The position numbers and the translations under genes are program-made. 64,000 nucleotides of DNA from Chelativorans xinjiangensis (GTDB lineage Bacteria > Pseudomonadota > Alphaproteobacteria > Rhizobiales > Rhizobiaceae). Positions 39,193 to 48,118 of the stretch are shown one piece after another. The DNA is taken from assembly GCF_009812055.1 (NCBI RefSeq), contig NZ_WQNH01000016.1, positions 1 to 64,000 of the forward strand, read 5' to 3'. Position 1 is the stretch's first letter. The number at the start of each line of letters is the position of its first letter. The notes below the pieces were generated by a model. That model was not told the DNA's origin. It saw only the letters and a program-made list of their open reading frames with translations, and made no database searches.

Positions 39193-39738
39193 ATGCGCCT
39201 GTTGTCAATGTATTCCATGGCCGCCTTTGCCGGGCTTGGCCTTTCGACCGCCGTCCTGGCAGCCGACATGAGCGACGACGAACTGATCGAGAATGCAATG
39301 TCCGCGGCACCTGATGCCGTGGCGAGCGCTGCGACAATCATCGCGATTGACGAAAACGGCGAGGTACGGACGCTGCGGGATGGCACAAACAACTTCACCT
39401 GCTTGGCCGACGATCCGGGCCCCGGCAACAATCCGATGTGTCTGGATCAGAATGCCATGGCCTGGGCGGAGGCGTGGATGAACAAGGCGGAGCCACCAAA
39501 GGGCAAGGTAGGCTTCGGCTACATGCTGGCGGGCGGCGCTACCCCCAGCAATATCGACCCCTTCGCCAAAGCGCCGGAAGGCGCGGAGCCGGAGCAGGAA
39601 CCGCCGCATGTCATGCTCTTCGCGCTGCCCGAGCTACCGACTGACTATCCCCAGCCCGGAGATACCCCCGACAGGTCGCAGCCTTGGGTAATGTGGGCTG
39701 GAACGCCTTACGAGCATCTCATGATACCCGTTGAATAA
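39193..39738 (+). CDS. Exported hypothetical protein
   Basis: A 181-residue protein with a signal peptide (MRLLSMYSMAAFAGLGLSTAVLAAD). The mature part has a TIIAIDENGEVRTLRDGTNNFTCLADDP motif, two cysteines (in FTCLADD and NPMCLDQ) that may form a disulfide, and a tryptophan-containing HVMLFALPE...PWVMWAGTPYEHLMIPV end. It resembles a family of uncharacterised secreted proteins with PMCLDQN and MWAGTPY(E/A)H motifs in proteobacteria. GGGAGG lies before the ATG. Function unknown. Confidence 0.72.
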   Translation: MRLLSMYSMAAFAGLGLSTAVLAADMSDDELIENAMSAAPDAVASAATIIAIDENGEVRTLRDGTNNFTCLADDPGPGNNPMCLDQNAMAWAEAWMNKAEPPKGKVGFGYMLAGGATPSNIDPFAKAPEGAEPEQEPPHVMLFALPELPTDYPQPGDTPDRSQPWVMWAGTPYEHLMIPVE

Positions 39739-40014
39739 GGCTTTCGATCGGCGCGAGCGCATAATCCGCCGCGCCGACCTTTCTCCCCAATAGCGCTTTC
39801 GCCATCTCCTCAGCCGGAACCTCTGGCTCCGAACCCATTCGGGCCCCTTTGGCGCTCTTCAGCAATGTGGAGCAGACATGGTGAGCGCCGCCTCGATTGC
39901 GCCATGAGTTTGGGTTGCATTCGGTGTCGGCTTTCGGGGATGGAATCCTGCTCAGGAAGGTCGCGTTTGGGCTCAATCGAGCCGTTCGTCGTGCCAGCAG
40001 CCCGAACCAGCCTC

Positions 40015-40647
40015 CTACCACATCGTCTTCGCCGCGCGCCCCGGCCATTCGGCGTCATAGCTCTTCCCGTCGATGTCGCCACGGCTCAATTCACCCAGGA
40101 TATCCCCCGGCGTCGGCAGCAGGGCCGGGTCCGCCTGCGCCTCCTTCTCCCACAGCTTTGAGCGGTGGATCGCCCGCGCGCACTGGAAGTAGACGCTTTC
40201 GACGCGGATGACGATGACCGAGCGCGGCGCCTTTTCCTCGATGGCGAAGGAGGCGCACAGCTCCGGATCGGCGGAAAGGTGCGCCCGGCCGTTGACGCGC
40301 AGCGTGGTGCCGGAGCCGGGCACCAGGAAGAGGAGGCCGACGCGGCCGTCGCGCACGATGTTCCTCAACGAATCGATGCGGTTGTTGCCGCGCCGGTCCG
40401 GCATCATCAGCGTGCGCGGGTCGTGGATGCGCACGAAGCCGGGCTTGTCGCCGCGCGGCGAGCAATCGAGCCCTTCCGGGCCGGCCGTGGCCAGCGAAAC
40501 GAAGGGCGAAGCCTGGATGAAGGCGGCATAGGCGGGAATGATGTGGTCGATCTCCTTGACGATCGAGGTCTGCCCCGGCTTCCCGTAAAGCGCCTCCAGT
40601 TCCTCGATCGTCCCGATCGCCCCCGCATCCATCGTCTCAGCGCTCAC
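40015..40647 (-). CDS. Pyridoxamine 5'-phosphate oxidase-like FMN-binding flavoprotein
   Basis: A 210-residue split-barrel flavoprotein of the MSMEG_1061-like type: FVSLATAGPEGLDCSPRGDKPGFVRI, LMMPDRRGNNRIDSLRNI and GLLFLVPGSGTTLRVNGRAHLS. Such proteins bind FMN or F420-like cofactors; the substrate is unknown. Its start overlaps the DUF971 gene stop by 11 bp on the same strand, so both are likely one transcriptional unit. The 276 bp between it and the secreted protein gene hold nothing I recognise. Confidence 0.82.
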   Translation of the reverse strand: MSAETMDAGAIGTIEELEALYGKPGQTSIVKEIDHIIPAYAAFIQASPFVSLATAGPEGLDCSPRGDKPGFVRIHDPRTLMMPDRRGNNRIDSLRNIVRDGRVGLLFLVPGSGTTLRVNGRAHLSADPELCASFAIEEKAPRSVIVIRVESVYFQCARAIHRSKLWEKEAQADPALLPTPGDILGELSRGDIDGKSYDAEWPGRAAKTMW

Positions 40648-40990
40648 GGCTCAGCCCCTTTTCTTCCAGTTCGCGCAGATAGTCCTGCCAGCGCTCTTCA
40701 CGCTCGCGGCCGAGCGTGGCGAGATAGCTCCAGCTGTATAGCCCGGTGTCATGGCCGTCGTCGAAGACGATGCGCACGGCGTAGTTGCCCACCGGCTCCA
40801 CGCGCGCGATCGCCACGTCCTTCTTGCCGCCGACCGTCACCCGCTGCTCCGGCGAATGGCCCTGCACCTCGGCCGAGGGCGAGAGAACCCGCAGCATCTC
40901 GGCGCTGAGCGACATCGGCTCCCCGTCCGGAAAGCTCACGGTCAGGAGCCTCCGGTCTTTCGAGACGCGCAATTCTTTCGGTGCTTTCAT
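40637..40990 (-). CDS. DUF971 domain protein
   Basis: A 117-residue protein matching the DUF971/GBBH-like N-terminal domain: LRVSKDRRLLTVSFPDGEPMSLSAEMLRVLSPSAEVQGH and NYAVRIVFDDGHDTGLYSWSYLATLG. Related domains occur at the N terminus of gamma-butyrobetaine hydroxylases and in Fe-S-cluster-linked proteins. The stop overlaps the downstream flavoprotein gene. Role unknown. Confidence 0.85.
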   Translation of the reverse strand: MKAPKELRVSKDRRLLTVSFPDGEPMSLSAEMLRVLSPSAEVQGHSPEQRVTVGGKKDVAIARVEPVGNYAVRIVFDDGHDTGLYSWSYLATLGREREERWQDYLRELEEKGLSRER

Positions 40991-41118
40991 CGCCAGCCTC
41001 CGGCCTTCATCCGCTCATACACTGTTGGGATGGAAGACACCGGCGATGCAAGGGCCAATTTGCAACCCCATTCGCCGAAAGGGGCCGGAGGGAAGCCTTC
41101 CAGCCCCAGAGAGACTAC

Positions 41119-41185
41119 AGCATCGACCCGAAATCGGAATCGATTTTCCTTTGCGCGTCCAAATGGAGGCGCGGCGCTCTAAAGT
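41119..41185. repeat. Intergenic repeat fragment, family B-like
   Basis: ACAGCATCGACCCGAAATCGG...CGATTTTCC followed by GCGCGTCCAAATGGAGGCGC. The CCGAAA/ATTTTCG core and the GCGTCC module resemble the 26,937 element. Between it and the next gene nothing else is recognisable. Confidence 0.5.
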
Positions 41186-41254
41186 CTAATTTTACAGTTA
41201 CGCGACACCCTTCGCGCCCCCCTCTTGAATTTACAATTGGCCGATGCGGCTCCA

Positions 41255-42208
41255 TCAGGCGAGGAAGGGAAGGCCTTCGATGTCGAGATCGAACGGATCG
41301 AGATCGCTTGGCCTCAGCACGTCGAACTCGAACCCGGGCGCGGAAGAGATGTCCTCCCCGGCGTCGGTGAACAGATCATCGTGCGTGATCTCCTCGGAAA
41401 GCGCCGGCGCCTGTTCGGGAGAATCCTGCACCCGCCCGGCATCGGCATCCGAGGGCTGGTTTTCCCGGCTCGCCTCGAGCGCTTGCCACTGTTCCTCGAC
41501 GAGTTCGCTGATTTTGCCGGGAGAGCGCGTCAGCGCCAGCATCACTTCATCGCCGGTCACGATCGATATTTCTTCGCCATCGAGCTCGAAGTTGATCCGA
41601 TAGAAGAAATCCGGCTGCTCGGCGTCGGGCAGCCACCACAAATCGCCGTCCTGCCGCACGGGAATGTCGCTCAGATCGGAGACGGTCGTCGGCTCGAAAA
41701 ACTCCAGATCCCCATCTGCGCCGTATTTCGCGCCCAGCGAGACCTGGAATTCACCCACGTGAGGTGCGGGAGATTGCACGGCGTCGTCTGCACCGCTCGG
41801 CGTTTCCTCTCCCACGACCGTCGCGTGACCGCTCACCGTGGAGGCGTTTTCGCGCGTTGTTTCTGCGATGACGCCCGACATCCTGGACAGTCCCGACGGG
41901 CGCAATTCCCCAAGATCGGAAGAAGCTTTCCAGTCGAACGAGCCTTCCGAAGATGTCGTCTCGTTCATGTGGAGGTCAATCCTGTTCTCCCTGGAGAGGT
42001 CGTTGGCATCGGGCGGGGAAACGGTGAAATCAATATCCACAGATCCCTGCTTGGTATTATTCTGATCCAGCAGACGCTCTTCGGCGCTCTTTTCGGTTCC
42101 ATTTGGATTCACGCCAACACTTGCCGTAGCACCAACTGCAGAATACCCAAACTCATCATCGTCAAAATAAGTTTTATTATTTACAGTAACTGAACTTTTA
42201 TCCGCCAT
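41255..42208 (-). CDS. Acidic cysteine-free hypothetical protein
   Basis: About 317 residues, strongly acidic, with no cysteine, signal peptide or membrane segment. The N terminus (MADKSSVTVNNKTYFDDDEFGYS) is unusually AT-rich at DNA level compared with neighbours. The centre has a DGDLWWLPDAEQPDFFYRINFELDGEEISIVTGDEVMLAL stretch that looks folded, while flanking parts look disordered. The tail is FDVLRPSDLDPFDLDIEGLPFLA. Acidic, Cys-free proteins with hydrophobic-acidic tails can be type I secretion substrates, but no RTX repeats are present. I do not recognise a family. Confidence 0.55.
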   Translation of the reverse strand: MADKSSVTVNNKTYFDDDEFGYSAVGATASVGVNPNGTEKSAEERLLDQNNTKQGSVDIDFTVSPPDANDLSRENRIDLHMNETTSSEGSFDWKASSDLGELRPSGLSRMSGVIAETTRENASTVSGHATVVGEETPSGADDAVQSPAPHVGEFQVSLGAKYGADGDLEFFEPTTVSDLSDIPVRQDGDLWWLPDAEQPDFFYRINFELDGEEISIVTGDEVMLALTRSPGKISELVEEQWQALEASRENQPSDADAGRVQDSPEQAPALSEEITHDDLFTDAGEDISSAPGFEFDVLRPSDLDPFDLDIEGLPFLA

Positions 42209-42405
42209 AACAATATATCCCCATGTAGAAAATACAGAAAATCCATTACTACATGAAGTGCGGCGTGTCCATGGCGCACGTTCCGCCTGCAACGGCCGCA
42301 TTGCCGGAAACCGGCGGGGGATGCTAGGTTGATGGGGTGGCTTGAAACTGCCGTTGTCATGGCCACATCAAAGACAGGCAAACAGGCGAACAAAGACAAA
42401 ACCGC

Positions 42406-43413
42406 ATGAACCAAGCCGGCAGCATGATCGACCCCTTCGGCCGCGCAATCACCTATCTGCGCGTATCGGTGACGGACCGCTGCGACTTCCGCTGCGTCTA
42501 CTGCATGGCCGAGGACATGCATTTCCTTCCCAAGAAGGATCTTTTGAGCCTGGAAGAGCTTGAGCGGCTATGTGCCGTCTTCATCGAAAAGGGCGTTCGC
42601 CGGCTGAGGCTCACCGGCGGCGAGCCGTTGGTGCGCAAGAACATCATGCACCTGGTGCGCCAGCTTTCGCGGCACCTTCAAACGGGTGCGCTGGACGAAT
42701 TGACGCTGACCACCAACGGCTCCCAGCTCGCCCGCTTCGCCGCCGAACTTGCCGATTGCGGTGTCAAGCGCATCAACGTCTCGCTCGACACGCTCGACGC
42801 TGAAAAATTCCGCGCCATCACCCGCTGGGGCGTGTTCGACAAGGTGATGCAAGGCATCGAGGCGGCACAAGCAGCCGGGCTGAAGATCAAGCTCAACACC
42901 GTCGCGCTCAAAGGCTTCAACGAGGACGAGATCCCGGAAATGCTGCGCTGGGCGCACGGCCGCGGCATGGACTTAACCGTGATCGAGACCATGCCCATGG
43001 GCGAGATCGACGCCGACCGAACGGACCAGTATCTGCCCCTGTCGGAATTGCGCGCGCGGCTCGAGCGGCAGTTCACGCTGACCGACATCCCTTATAAGAC
43101 CGGCGGTCCCGCCCGCTATGTCGAGGTGATGGAGACCGCCGGCCGGCTCGGCTTCATCACGCCGCTGACGCACAATTTCTGCGAAAGCTGCAACCGCGTG
43201 CGGCTGACCTGCACGGGCACGCTCTATATGTGCCTCGGCCAGGAGGACGCGGCGGACCTGCGCGCGCCGCTGCGCTCTTCGGAAGGCAACGACCTCGTCT
43301 CCAACGCCATCGACGAGGCGATCGGCCGCAAGCCCAAGGGCCACGATTTCGTCATCGACCGCACGACGAAACGCCCCGCCGTCTCCCGCCACATGAGCGT
43401 CACCGGCGGCTGA
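42406..43413 (+). CDS. moaA: GTP 3',8-cyclase (molybdopterin biosynthesis)
   Basis: A 335-residue radical SAM enzyme that converts GTP to 3',8-cyclo-GTP, the first molybdenum-cofactor step. The N-terminal SAM cluster is [15 protein letters not shown] follows, and the C-terminal second 4Fe-4S site is [21 protein letters not shown]. The functional double-glycine tail is present (SVTGG). No moaC or mog gene is adjacent, but mobB lies 2.3 kb downstream on the same strand. Confidence 0.96.
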   Translation: MNQAGSMIDPFGRAITYLRVSVTDRCDFRCVYCMAEDMHFLPKKDLLSLEELERLCAVFIEKGVRRLRLTGGEPLVRKNIMHLVRQLSRHLQTGALDELTLTTNGSQLARFAAELADCGVKRINVSLDTLDAEKFRAITRWGVFDKVMQGIEAAQAAGLKIKLNTVALKGFNEDEIPEMLRWAHGRGMDLTVIETMPMGEIDADRTDQYLPLSELRARLERQFTLTDIPYKTGGPARYVEVMETAGRLGFITPLTHNFCESCNRVRLTCTGTLYMCLGQEDAADLRAPLRSSEGNDLVSNAIDEAIGRKPKGHDFVIDRTTKRPAVSRHMSVTGG

Positions 43414-43498
43414 CAACGTTTTTTACCCAACTGGACCGATTGCCTCGCGCTCCGTTCGATCGTAAGCCAAGCTTACGAAATTCAGCTTCGGAGCCGAG

Positions 43499-44419
43499 GT
43501 GGCCCTTTCCCCAAACCTGCGCGGCGCGTTGTTCATCACCGTCTCCATGGCCGGCTTCAACGTCAACGACGCGCTGACCAAGGTGGTCTCGGCATCCATG
43601 AACATGGGCCAGATCATGCTCGTGCGCGGCGTCTTCGCGACGCTGCTGCTTGTTCTGCTGGCCACCTGGATGGGCGCCTTTGCGGCGCCCGGCAAGCTGA
43701 TGCGGGGAAGCGTTCTCCTAAGGGTGATATGCGAGGTGGGCGCCACCGTCACGTTCCTCATGGCGCTCCTGAACCTGCCGATCGCCAATGTGAGCGCGGT
43801 TCTGCAGGCCCTGCCGCTCACCGTGACGGTGGGCGCTGCCCTGGTCTTTTCCGAGCCGATAGGCTGGCGGCGCTGGAGTGCCATCACCGCCGGCCTTCTC
43901 GGCGTCCTCATCATCGTGCGGCCGGGGTTCGAGGGTTTTAGCGCATGGTCGCTCTCCGCGCTTGCCTGTGTCGGCTTCTGCACGGTGCGCGACCTTGCCA
44001 CGCGCCGCATTCCGCACGAGACGCCGACCGTGCTCGTGTCCGCCGTCACGTCGGCGGCCGTGACCGTTTGCGGCGCAGCGCTCGTGCCCGCCTTTGGCGG
44101 GTGGTCGCCGTTGGGCGCGGCGAACATCGCGTTTCTCCTCGCCGCGGCGGCGGCGCTCGTCGTCGGCTACCAGTTCATCATCACGGCCATGCGCATCGGC
44201 GACATCTCCTTCATGGCGCCCTTCCGCTACACGGCGCTGGTGTGGGCGCTGGCGCTCGGTTATCTCGTCTTCGGCGACGTGCCCGACGGGCCGATGCTTG
44301 TCGGCGCGGCCGTTGTCGTCGCCTCCGGGCTCTACGCGCTCTACCGCGAGCAGGTGGTGGGAAGGAAGAAGCCGATCGCAGAGAGCACCGGTCCCGGCAT
44401 GGCGCCCGAGGGAACATGA
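43499..44419 (+). CDS. DMT-family (EamA) transporter
   Basis: A 306-residue protein with ten predicted membrane helices in two EamA repeats (SMAGFNVNDALTKVVSASMNMGQIMLVRG; FRYTALVWALALGYLVFGDVPD). Substrate unknown; related proteins export metabolites or amino acids. The start is GTG at 43499 with GGAG five bases ahead. Followed after about 65 bp by an MFS gene with the same polarity. Confidence 0.82.
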   Translation: MALSPNLRGALFITVSMAGFNVNDALTKVVSASMNMGQIMLVRGVFATLLLVLLATWMGAFAAPGKLMRGSVLLRVICEVGATVTFLMALLNLPIANVSAVLQALPLTVTVGAALVFSEPIGWRRWSAITAGLLGVLIIVRPGFEGFSAWSLSALACVGFCTVRDLATRRIPHETPTVLVSAVTSAAVTVCGAALVPAFGGWSPLGAANIAFLLAAAAALVVGYQFIITAMRIGDISFMAPFRYTALVWALALGYLVFGDVPDGPMLVGAAVVVASGLYALYREQVVGRKKPIAESTGPGMAPEGT

Positions 44420-44483
44420 GGTCAAGAACGGGCGGCAACCGCACGCCCGATGCCACTACCGAAGAAGTGATATTGCGGAAAAG

Positions 44484-45692
44484 ATGATGACCGCCCGACC
44501 GTTCGACCGCACCACACCGCCCCACATCCTGACACTCGTCACGGCGGCCGGCACGGCGGCGATCGCGATGAACCTCTTCCTGCCGTCGCTGCCCGGCATG
44601 GCCACCTATTTCCAGGCGGATTACGGCATCGTCCAGCTTGCCGTGTCGCTCTACCTGGCGGCAACCGCTATTCTGCAGCTGGGCATCGGCCCGGCCTCGG
44701 ACCGTTTCGGCCGCCGGCCGGTGATGCTGTTCTCCTTCGCCGTCTTCATCCTCAGCACGTTCGCGGCCATATACGCACCGACCATCGAGCTTCTTCTTCT
44801 GTGCCGCCTCTTCCAGGCCTTCGCCGCCGCCGGCATGGTGCTGGCGCGCGCCATCGTGCGCGATACGGTCGGCACCGACGAGGCGGCCAGCCGCATCGGC
44901 TACATCACCATGGGCATGACCGTGGCGCCGATGGTCGGGCCGATCATCGGCGGCATCCTCGACGAGCTCTACGGCTGGCACGCCACCTTCCAGCTCATGC
45001 TCGCCATCGGCATCCTTGCCTTCGTCGTCGTCTATCTCGACCTCGGCGAGACCAACACCCACCGCTCCGCCAGTATGACGGGCCAGATCAAGACATATCC
45101 AGAGCTCTTCGGCTCGCGCCGCTTCTGGGGTTACTCGTCCGCCGCCGCCTTCACCTCCGGCGCCTTCTTCGCCTTTCTCGGCGGCGGCCCGTTCGTCGCC
45201 ACGCGGCTTCTCGGCCTGTCGCCCTCCGGCTACGGCCTGTACTTCGCCGTCATCACGGTCGGCTATGCGCTGGGCAACTTCCTGTCCGGACGCTATTCGC
45301 GCGCCATCGGCGTCAACCGCATGATGCTCACCGGAAACCTCATCGCCGTCGCCGGCACGGCTCTTTCCCTCGTCCTCTTCTGGCTCGGCTACTTTCATCC
45401 GCTATCGCTCTTCGGCCCGACCTTCTTCGTCGGCATGGGCAACGGCATCTCGCTGCCAAGCGCCAATGCCGGCGTCGTCAGCGTGCGGCCGCATCTGGCG
45501 GGGTCTGCGTCCGGGCTCGGCGGAGCGTTGCAGATCGGCGGCGGGGCGGCGCTCTCGGTGTTGGCCGGCGCCTTCCTGACGGCGCAGTCCGGCCCCTACC
45601 CGCTGCTCTTCGTCATGTTCCTTTCCTCCCTTTGCGCGGTGGTCTCAACGCTTTATGTCATCTATGTCGCCCGTCAGGCGGGCGAGTTGTGA
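44484..45692 (+). CDS. Bcr/CflA-type multidrug efflux MFS transporter
   Basis: About 402 residues, twelve helices, with the Bcr/CflA features MNLFLPSLPGMATYFQADYGIVQLAVSLYL, GPASDRFGRRPVMLF (motif A) and AIVRDTVGTDEAASRIGYITMGMTVAPMVGPIIGG (motif C, antiporter). It probably exports drugs or amino acids by H+ antiport. Two ATGs in tandem (44484, 44487) are possible starts. Its stop lies about 17 bp before mobB. Confidence 0.87.
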   Translation: MMTARPFDRTTPPHILTLVTAAGTAAIAMNLFLPSLPGMATYFQADYGIVQLAVSLYLAATAILQLGIGPASDRFGRRPVMLFSFAVFILSTFAAIYAPTIELLLLCRLFQAFAAAGMVLARAIVRDTVGTDEAASRIGYITMGMTVAPMVGPIIGGILDELYGWHATFQLMLAIGILAFVVVYLDLGETNTHRSASMTGQIKTYPELFGSRRFWGYSSAAAFTSGAFFAFLGGGPFVATRLLGLSPSGYGLYFAVITVGYALGNFLSGRYSRAIGVNRMMLTGNLIAVAGTALSLVLFWLGYFHPLSLFGPTFFVGMGNGISLPSANAGVVSVRPHLAGSASGLGGALQIGGGAALSVLAGAFLTAQSGPYPLLFVMFLSSLCAVVSTLYVIYVARQAGEL

Positions 45693-45708
45693 CACGGGAG
45701 GCCAAGCC

Positions 45709-46215
45709 ATGGCACAACGCGTCTTCGGCATCACCGGCTGGAAGAATTCCGGCAAGACGACGCTGACCGTGCGGCTTACCGCTGCCCTGACAAAGCGCGG
45801 GCTGAAGGTCGCCACGGTCAAGCACGCCCATCACAGCTTCGAGGTCGACCGGCCGGGCACCGATTCCTTCCGCCACCGCGAGGCCGGTGCCGTGGAAACC
45901 GCCATTATCTCCAGCCGCCGCTGGGCGCTCATGCACGAGTTGCGGGGCGAGGACGAGCCGTCGCTCGCCGACATCCTCGCCCGGCTCTCACCATCGGACC
46001 TGGTGCTGGTCGAGGGCTACAAGCGCGAACCGCACCCGAAGATCGAGTGCCGCCGCCTCGATGCGCTCGACCGGACGCCGCTCGCCGGCGCGGTGCCGGG
46101 GGTCGTCGCCGTCGCCAGCGACAGCCCGGACGAGAAAGAGAGCCTGCCGCTTTTTTCCCTCGACGATGTCGAGGCCATCGCCGATTTCATCGTCCGGCAT
46201 CTCGGCATCGGGTAG
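45709..46215 (+). CDS. mobB: Molybdopterin-guanine dinucleotide biosynthesis adaptor protein
   Basis: A 168-residue P-loop GTPase with Walker A GWKNSGKTTL, then ATVKHAHHSFEVDRPGTDSFRHREAGA and LVLVEGYKREPHPKIE, the MobB hallmark. It assists MobA in attaching GMP to molybdopterin. GGGAGG precedes the ATG. The usual mobA is absent from the window. It may be translated with the upstream MFS mRNA because the gap is only 16 bp. Confidence 0.93.
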   Translation: MAQRVFGITGWKNSGKTTLTVRLTAALTKRGLKVATVKHAHHSFEVDRPGTDSFRHREAGAVETAIISSRRWALMHELRGEDEPSLADILARLSPSDLVLVEGYKREPHPKIECRRLDALDRTPLAGAVPGVVAVASDSPDEKESLPLFSLDDVEAIADFIVRHLGIG

Positions 46216-46272
46216 TGCAATTCCAGGAAAAGTGGATGCCGGTTTTCCGTCCGGAATTGCGAAAAACAAAGT
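46216..46272. repeat. Rhizobial intergenic repeat, family A (half copy)
   Basis: Only the first half is present: GTGCAATTCCAGGAAAAGTGG...CCGGTTTTCCGTCCGGAATTGCG, beginning at the mobB stop. The second hairpin of the family is missing. Confidence 0.75.
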
Positions 46273-46397
46273 GTCCGATCCCTGCCGATAACGCGCTTTG
46301 CCGCTTGCAATTTTATTGCGAAGGATGGGAATATCGGCCCAAGCCCCGCGCTTACAAAGGAAAATACGGGGCACGAACGCGACAGAGAGGAACACTT

Positions 46398-47177
46398 ATG
46401 CGTATCACAAGGCGTATTGCACTTGGTCTTTCGGCCGCCGCGCTGGCGCTGACGATCGGCGGAGCCACGGCACAGGAGAAGCTCCGGATCGGCACCGAAG
46501 GCGCCTATCCGCCCTTCAACAACCTCACCGCCGACGGCAAGCTCGAAGGCTTCGACATCGATATCGCGCGTGCGCTCTGCGAGGAGATGGGTGTCGAGTG
46601 CGAGTTCGTCACCCAGGACTGGGACGGCATCATACCGGCGCTGCAGGCGGGCAAGTTCGACGCCATCATCGCCTCGATGTCGATCACCGAAGAGCGCAAG
46701 AAGCAGGTCGACTTCACCGAGAAATACTACAACACGCCGCCGGCGCTCGTGGTCATGAAGGATTCCGACATTGCCGGCGCCATGGCCGAGGACCTTGCCG
46801 GCAAGGTGATCGGCGCGCAGGCCGCCACCACCCACGCCCAGTTCGCCGAGGCAACCTTCCCCGACAGCGACGTCAAGGTCTATCCGACCGCCGAGGAATA
46901 CAAGCTGGACATGGCGAACGGCCGGCTTGACGCGGTCATCGACGACGTGATCGTGCTGCAGGAGTGGCTCGGCACCGCCGACGGCGAATGCTGCAGGGTG
47001 CTCGACACGCTGACGCCGGTGGAGGAGATCTACGGCGAGGGCATCGGCATCGCCGTGCGCCAGGGCGAGGACGAGCTGCGCGAGAAGTTCAACGCCGCCA
47101 TCCAGGCCATCCGCGACAACGGAACCTACAAGGAAATCAACGACAAATACTTCTCCTTCGACGCCTACGGCAGCTGA
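46398..47177 (+). CDS. Amino-acid ABC transporter substrate-binding protein (family 3)
   Basis: A 259-residue periplasmic receptor with a signal peptide (RRIALGLSAAALALTIGGATAQ) and the SBP family-3 signature KLEGFDIDIARALCEEMG, then DWDGIIPALQAGKFDAIIASMSITEERKK. The EGAYPPFNN and DVIVLQEWL segments are those of Lys/Arg/Orn/His or octopine/nopaline-type receptors. AGAGAGG precedes the ATG. A GC-rich hairpin and a repeat separate it from the two permease genes. The ATPase gene is not in the cluster. Confidence 0.92.
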   Translation: MRITRRIALGLSAAALALTIGGATAQEKLRIGTEGAYPPFNNLTADGKLEGFDIDIARALCEEMGVECEFVTQDWDGIIPALQAGKFDAIIASMSITEERKKQVDFTEKYYNTPPALVVMKDSDIAGAMAEDLAGKVIGAQAATTHAQFAEATFPDSDVKVYPTAEEYKLDMANGRLDAVIDDVIVLQEWLGTADGECCRVLDTLTPVEEIYGEGIGIAVRQGEDELREKFNAAIQAIRDNGTYKEINDKYFSFDAYGS

Positions 47178-47196
47178 GAAGGCATGAAGTGAGCAT

Positions 47197-47234
47197 TTGC
47201 GGAGCGGCGGGAGGAGTTCCGCCGCTCCGCGCAA
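47197..47234 (+). terminator. GC-rich hairpin after the substrate-binding protein gene
   Basis: GCGGAGCGGCGG (47199-47210) and CCGCCGCTCCGC (47219-47230) form a perfect 12-bp stem around an 8-base loop. No T-run follows, so it is more likely an mRNA-stabilising or attenuating hairpin that keeps the receptor in excess over the permeases than a full terminator. Confidence 0.6.
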
Positions 47235-47301
47235 TTGGCGGCGCGGGGTAAGATGGCTCGGGCTTGAGGGCCCGAGGCAGAAAAAGAAAACGCGCCGCCT
47301 G

Positions 47302-47392
47302 CAGCGCCGTGCGTCCTTAAGGACGCTACACAAGGCCGCTGCAGGTTATTGAATCTGCGCATCGTGCTTTCCGAAAACCGATGCGCCAGGGG
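47302..47392. repeat. Intergenic repeat, family B (reverse copy) inside the ABC operon
   Basis: It reads CAGCGCCGTGCGTCC, GCAGGTTATTGAATCTGCG, CATCGTGCTTTCCGAAAACC, which is the reverse complement, with changes, of 26,937-27,031. It lies between the receptor gene and the first permease and reaches to within about 12 bp of the permease start. Confidence 0.75.
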
Positions 47393-47404
47393 ATCGATTG
47401 GGAG

Positions 47405-48118
47405 ATGGACGGCGTTCTGACCCTTCTGAGCTTCGGCCCGCAGGGCTGGAGTGACGACATCGCCGCGGGCGTCGTCGTCACCGTTACGCTGGCGCTGGCG
47501 ACACTGCCGCTCGGGCTGGTGATGGGTTTCCTGATCGCGCTCGGCAAGCGTTCGGAAGACGCCGCCCTCCGGCTTGCCGCCAACATCTACACCACCATCT
47601 TCCGCGGCCTGCCCGAGCTTCTGACGCTGTTCCTCGTCTTCTACGGCGCGCAGATCGGCGTCCAGCAGGTCATGCGGTTCATGGGTGCCGCCACCGGCAT
47701 CGAGATCAACGCCTTCGCCGCCGGCATGGTGGCGCTGGGGGCGGTCTTTTCCTCCTATGCGAGCGAGGTCTTTCTCTCCGCCTTCCGGGCGATCCCCAAC
47801 GGCCAGTACGAAGGCGCCTATGCCATCGGCCTGTCGCGCTGGCGCACCATGCGGCTCGTCATCCTGCCGCAGCTCATCCGCCTCGCCCTGCCCGGCCTGT
47901 CCAACCTCTGGCTCATCCTCCTGAAGGAAACCGCTCTCGTCTCCGTCATCGGCCTGTCGGACATCCTGCGCCAGACGGGCATCGCCGCGCGGGTCACCAA
48001 GGAGGCCTTCCTGTTCTTCGGCATCGCCTGCCTCATCTATCTGGTCCTGGCGCTCCTCTCCTCGATCGTCCTTTCGGCGATCGAGCGGCGCGTCTCCGCC
48101 AGCGGGGTCACGCGATGA
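47405..48118 (+). CDS. Amino-acid ABC transporter permease 1
   Basis: About 237 residues with five membrane helices and the HisM/HisQ-type EAA loop AIGLSRWRTMRLVILPQLIRLALPGLSN. The TTIFRGLPELLTLFLVFYG segment is typical of polar amino-acid permeases. The ATG at 47405 is chosen; 47381 is possible but falls in the repeat. Its stop overlaps the next start (ATGA), so the two permeases are co-translated and probably form a heterodimer. Confidence 0.88.
   Translation: MDGVLTLLSFGPQGWSDDIAAGVVVTVTLALATLPLGLVMGFLIALGKRSEDAALRLAANIYTTIFRGLPELLTLFLVFYGAQIGVQQVMRFMGAATGIEINAFAAGMVALGAVFSSYASEVFLSAFRAIPNGQYEGAYAIGLSRWRTMRLVILPQLIRLALPGLSNLWLILLKETALVSVIGLSDILRQTGIAARVTKEAFLFFGIACLIYLVLALLSSIVLSAIERRVSASGVTR

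Noticed and set aside
39719-40048. 109-codon minus-strand frame after the secreted protein gene
   Set aside because: No start signal, no family resemblance, overlaps the end of two better genes.
42209-42405. Molybdenum-cofactor riboswitch upstream of moaA
   Set aside because: The gap holds no clear multi-stem structure and moaA begins soon after; no supporting motif seen.
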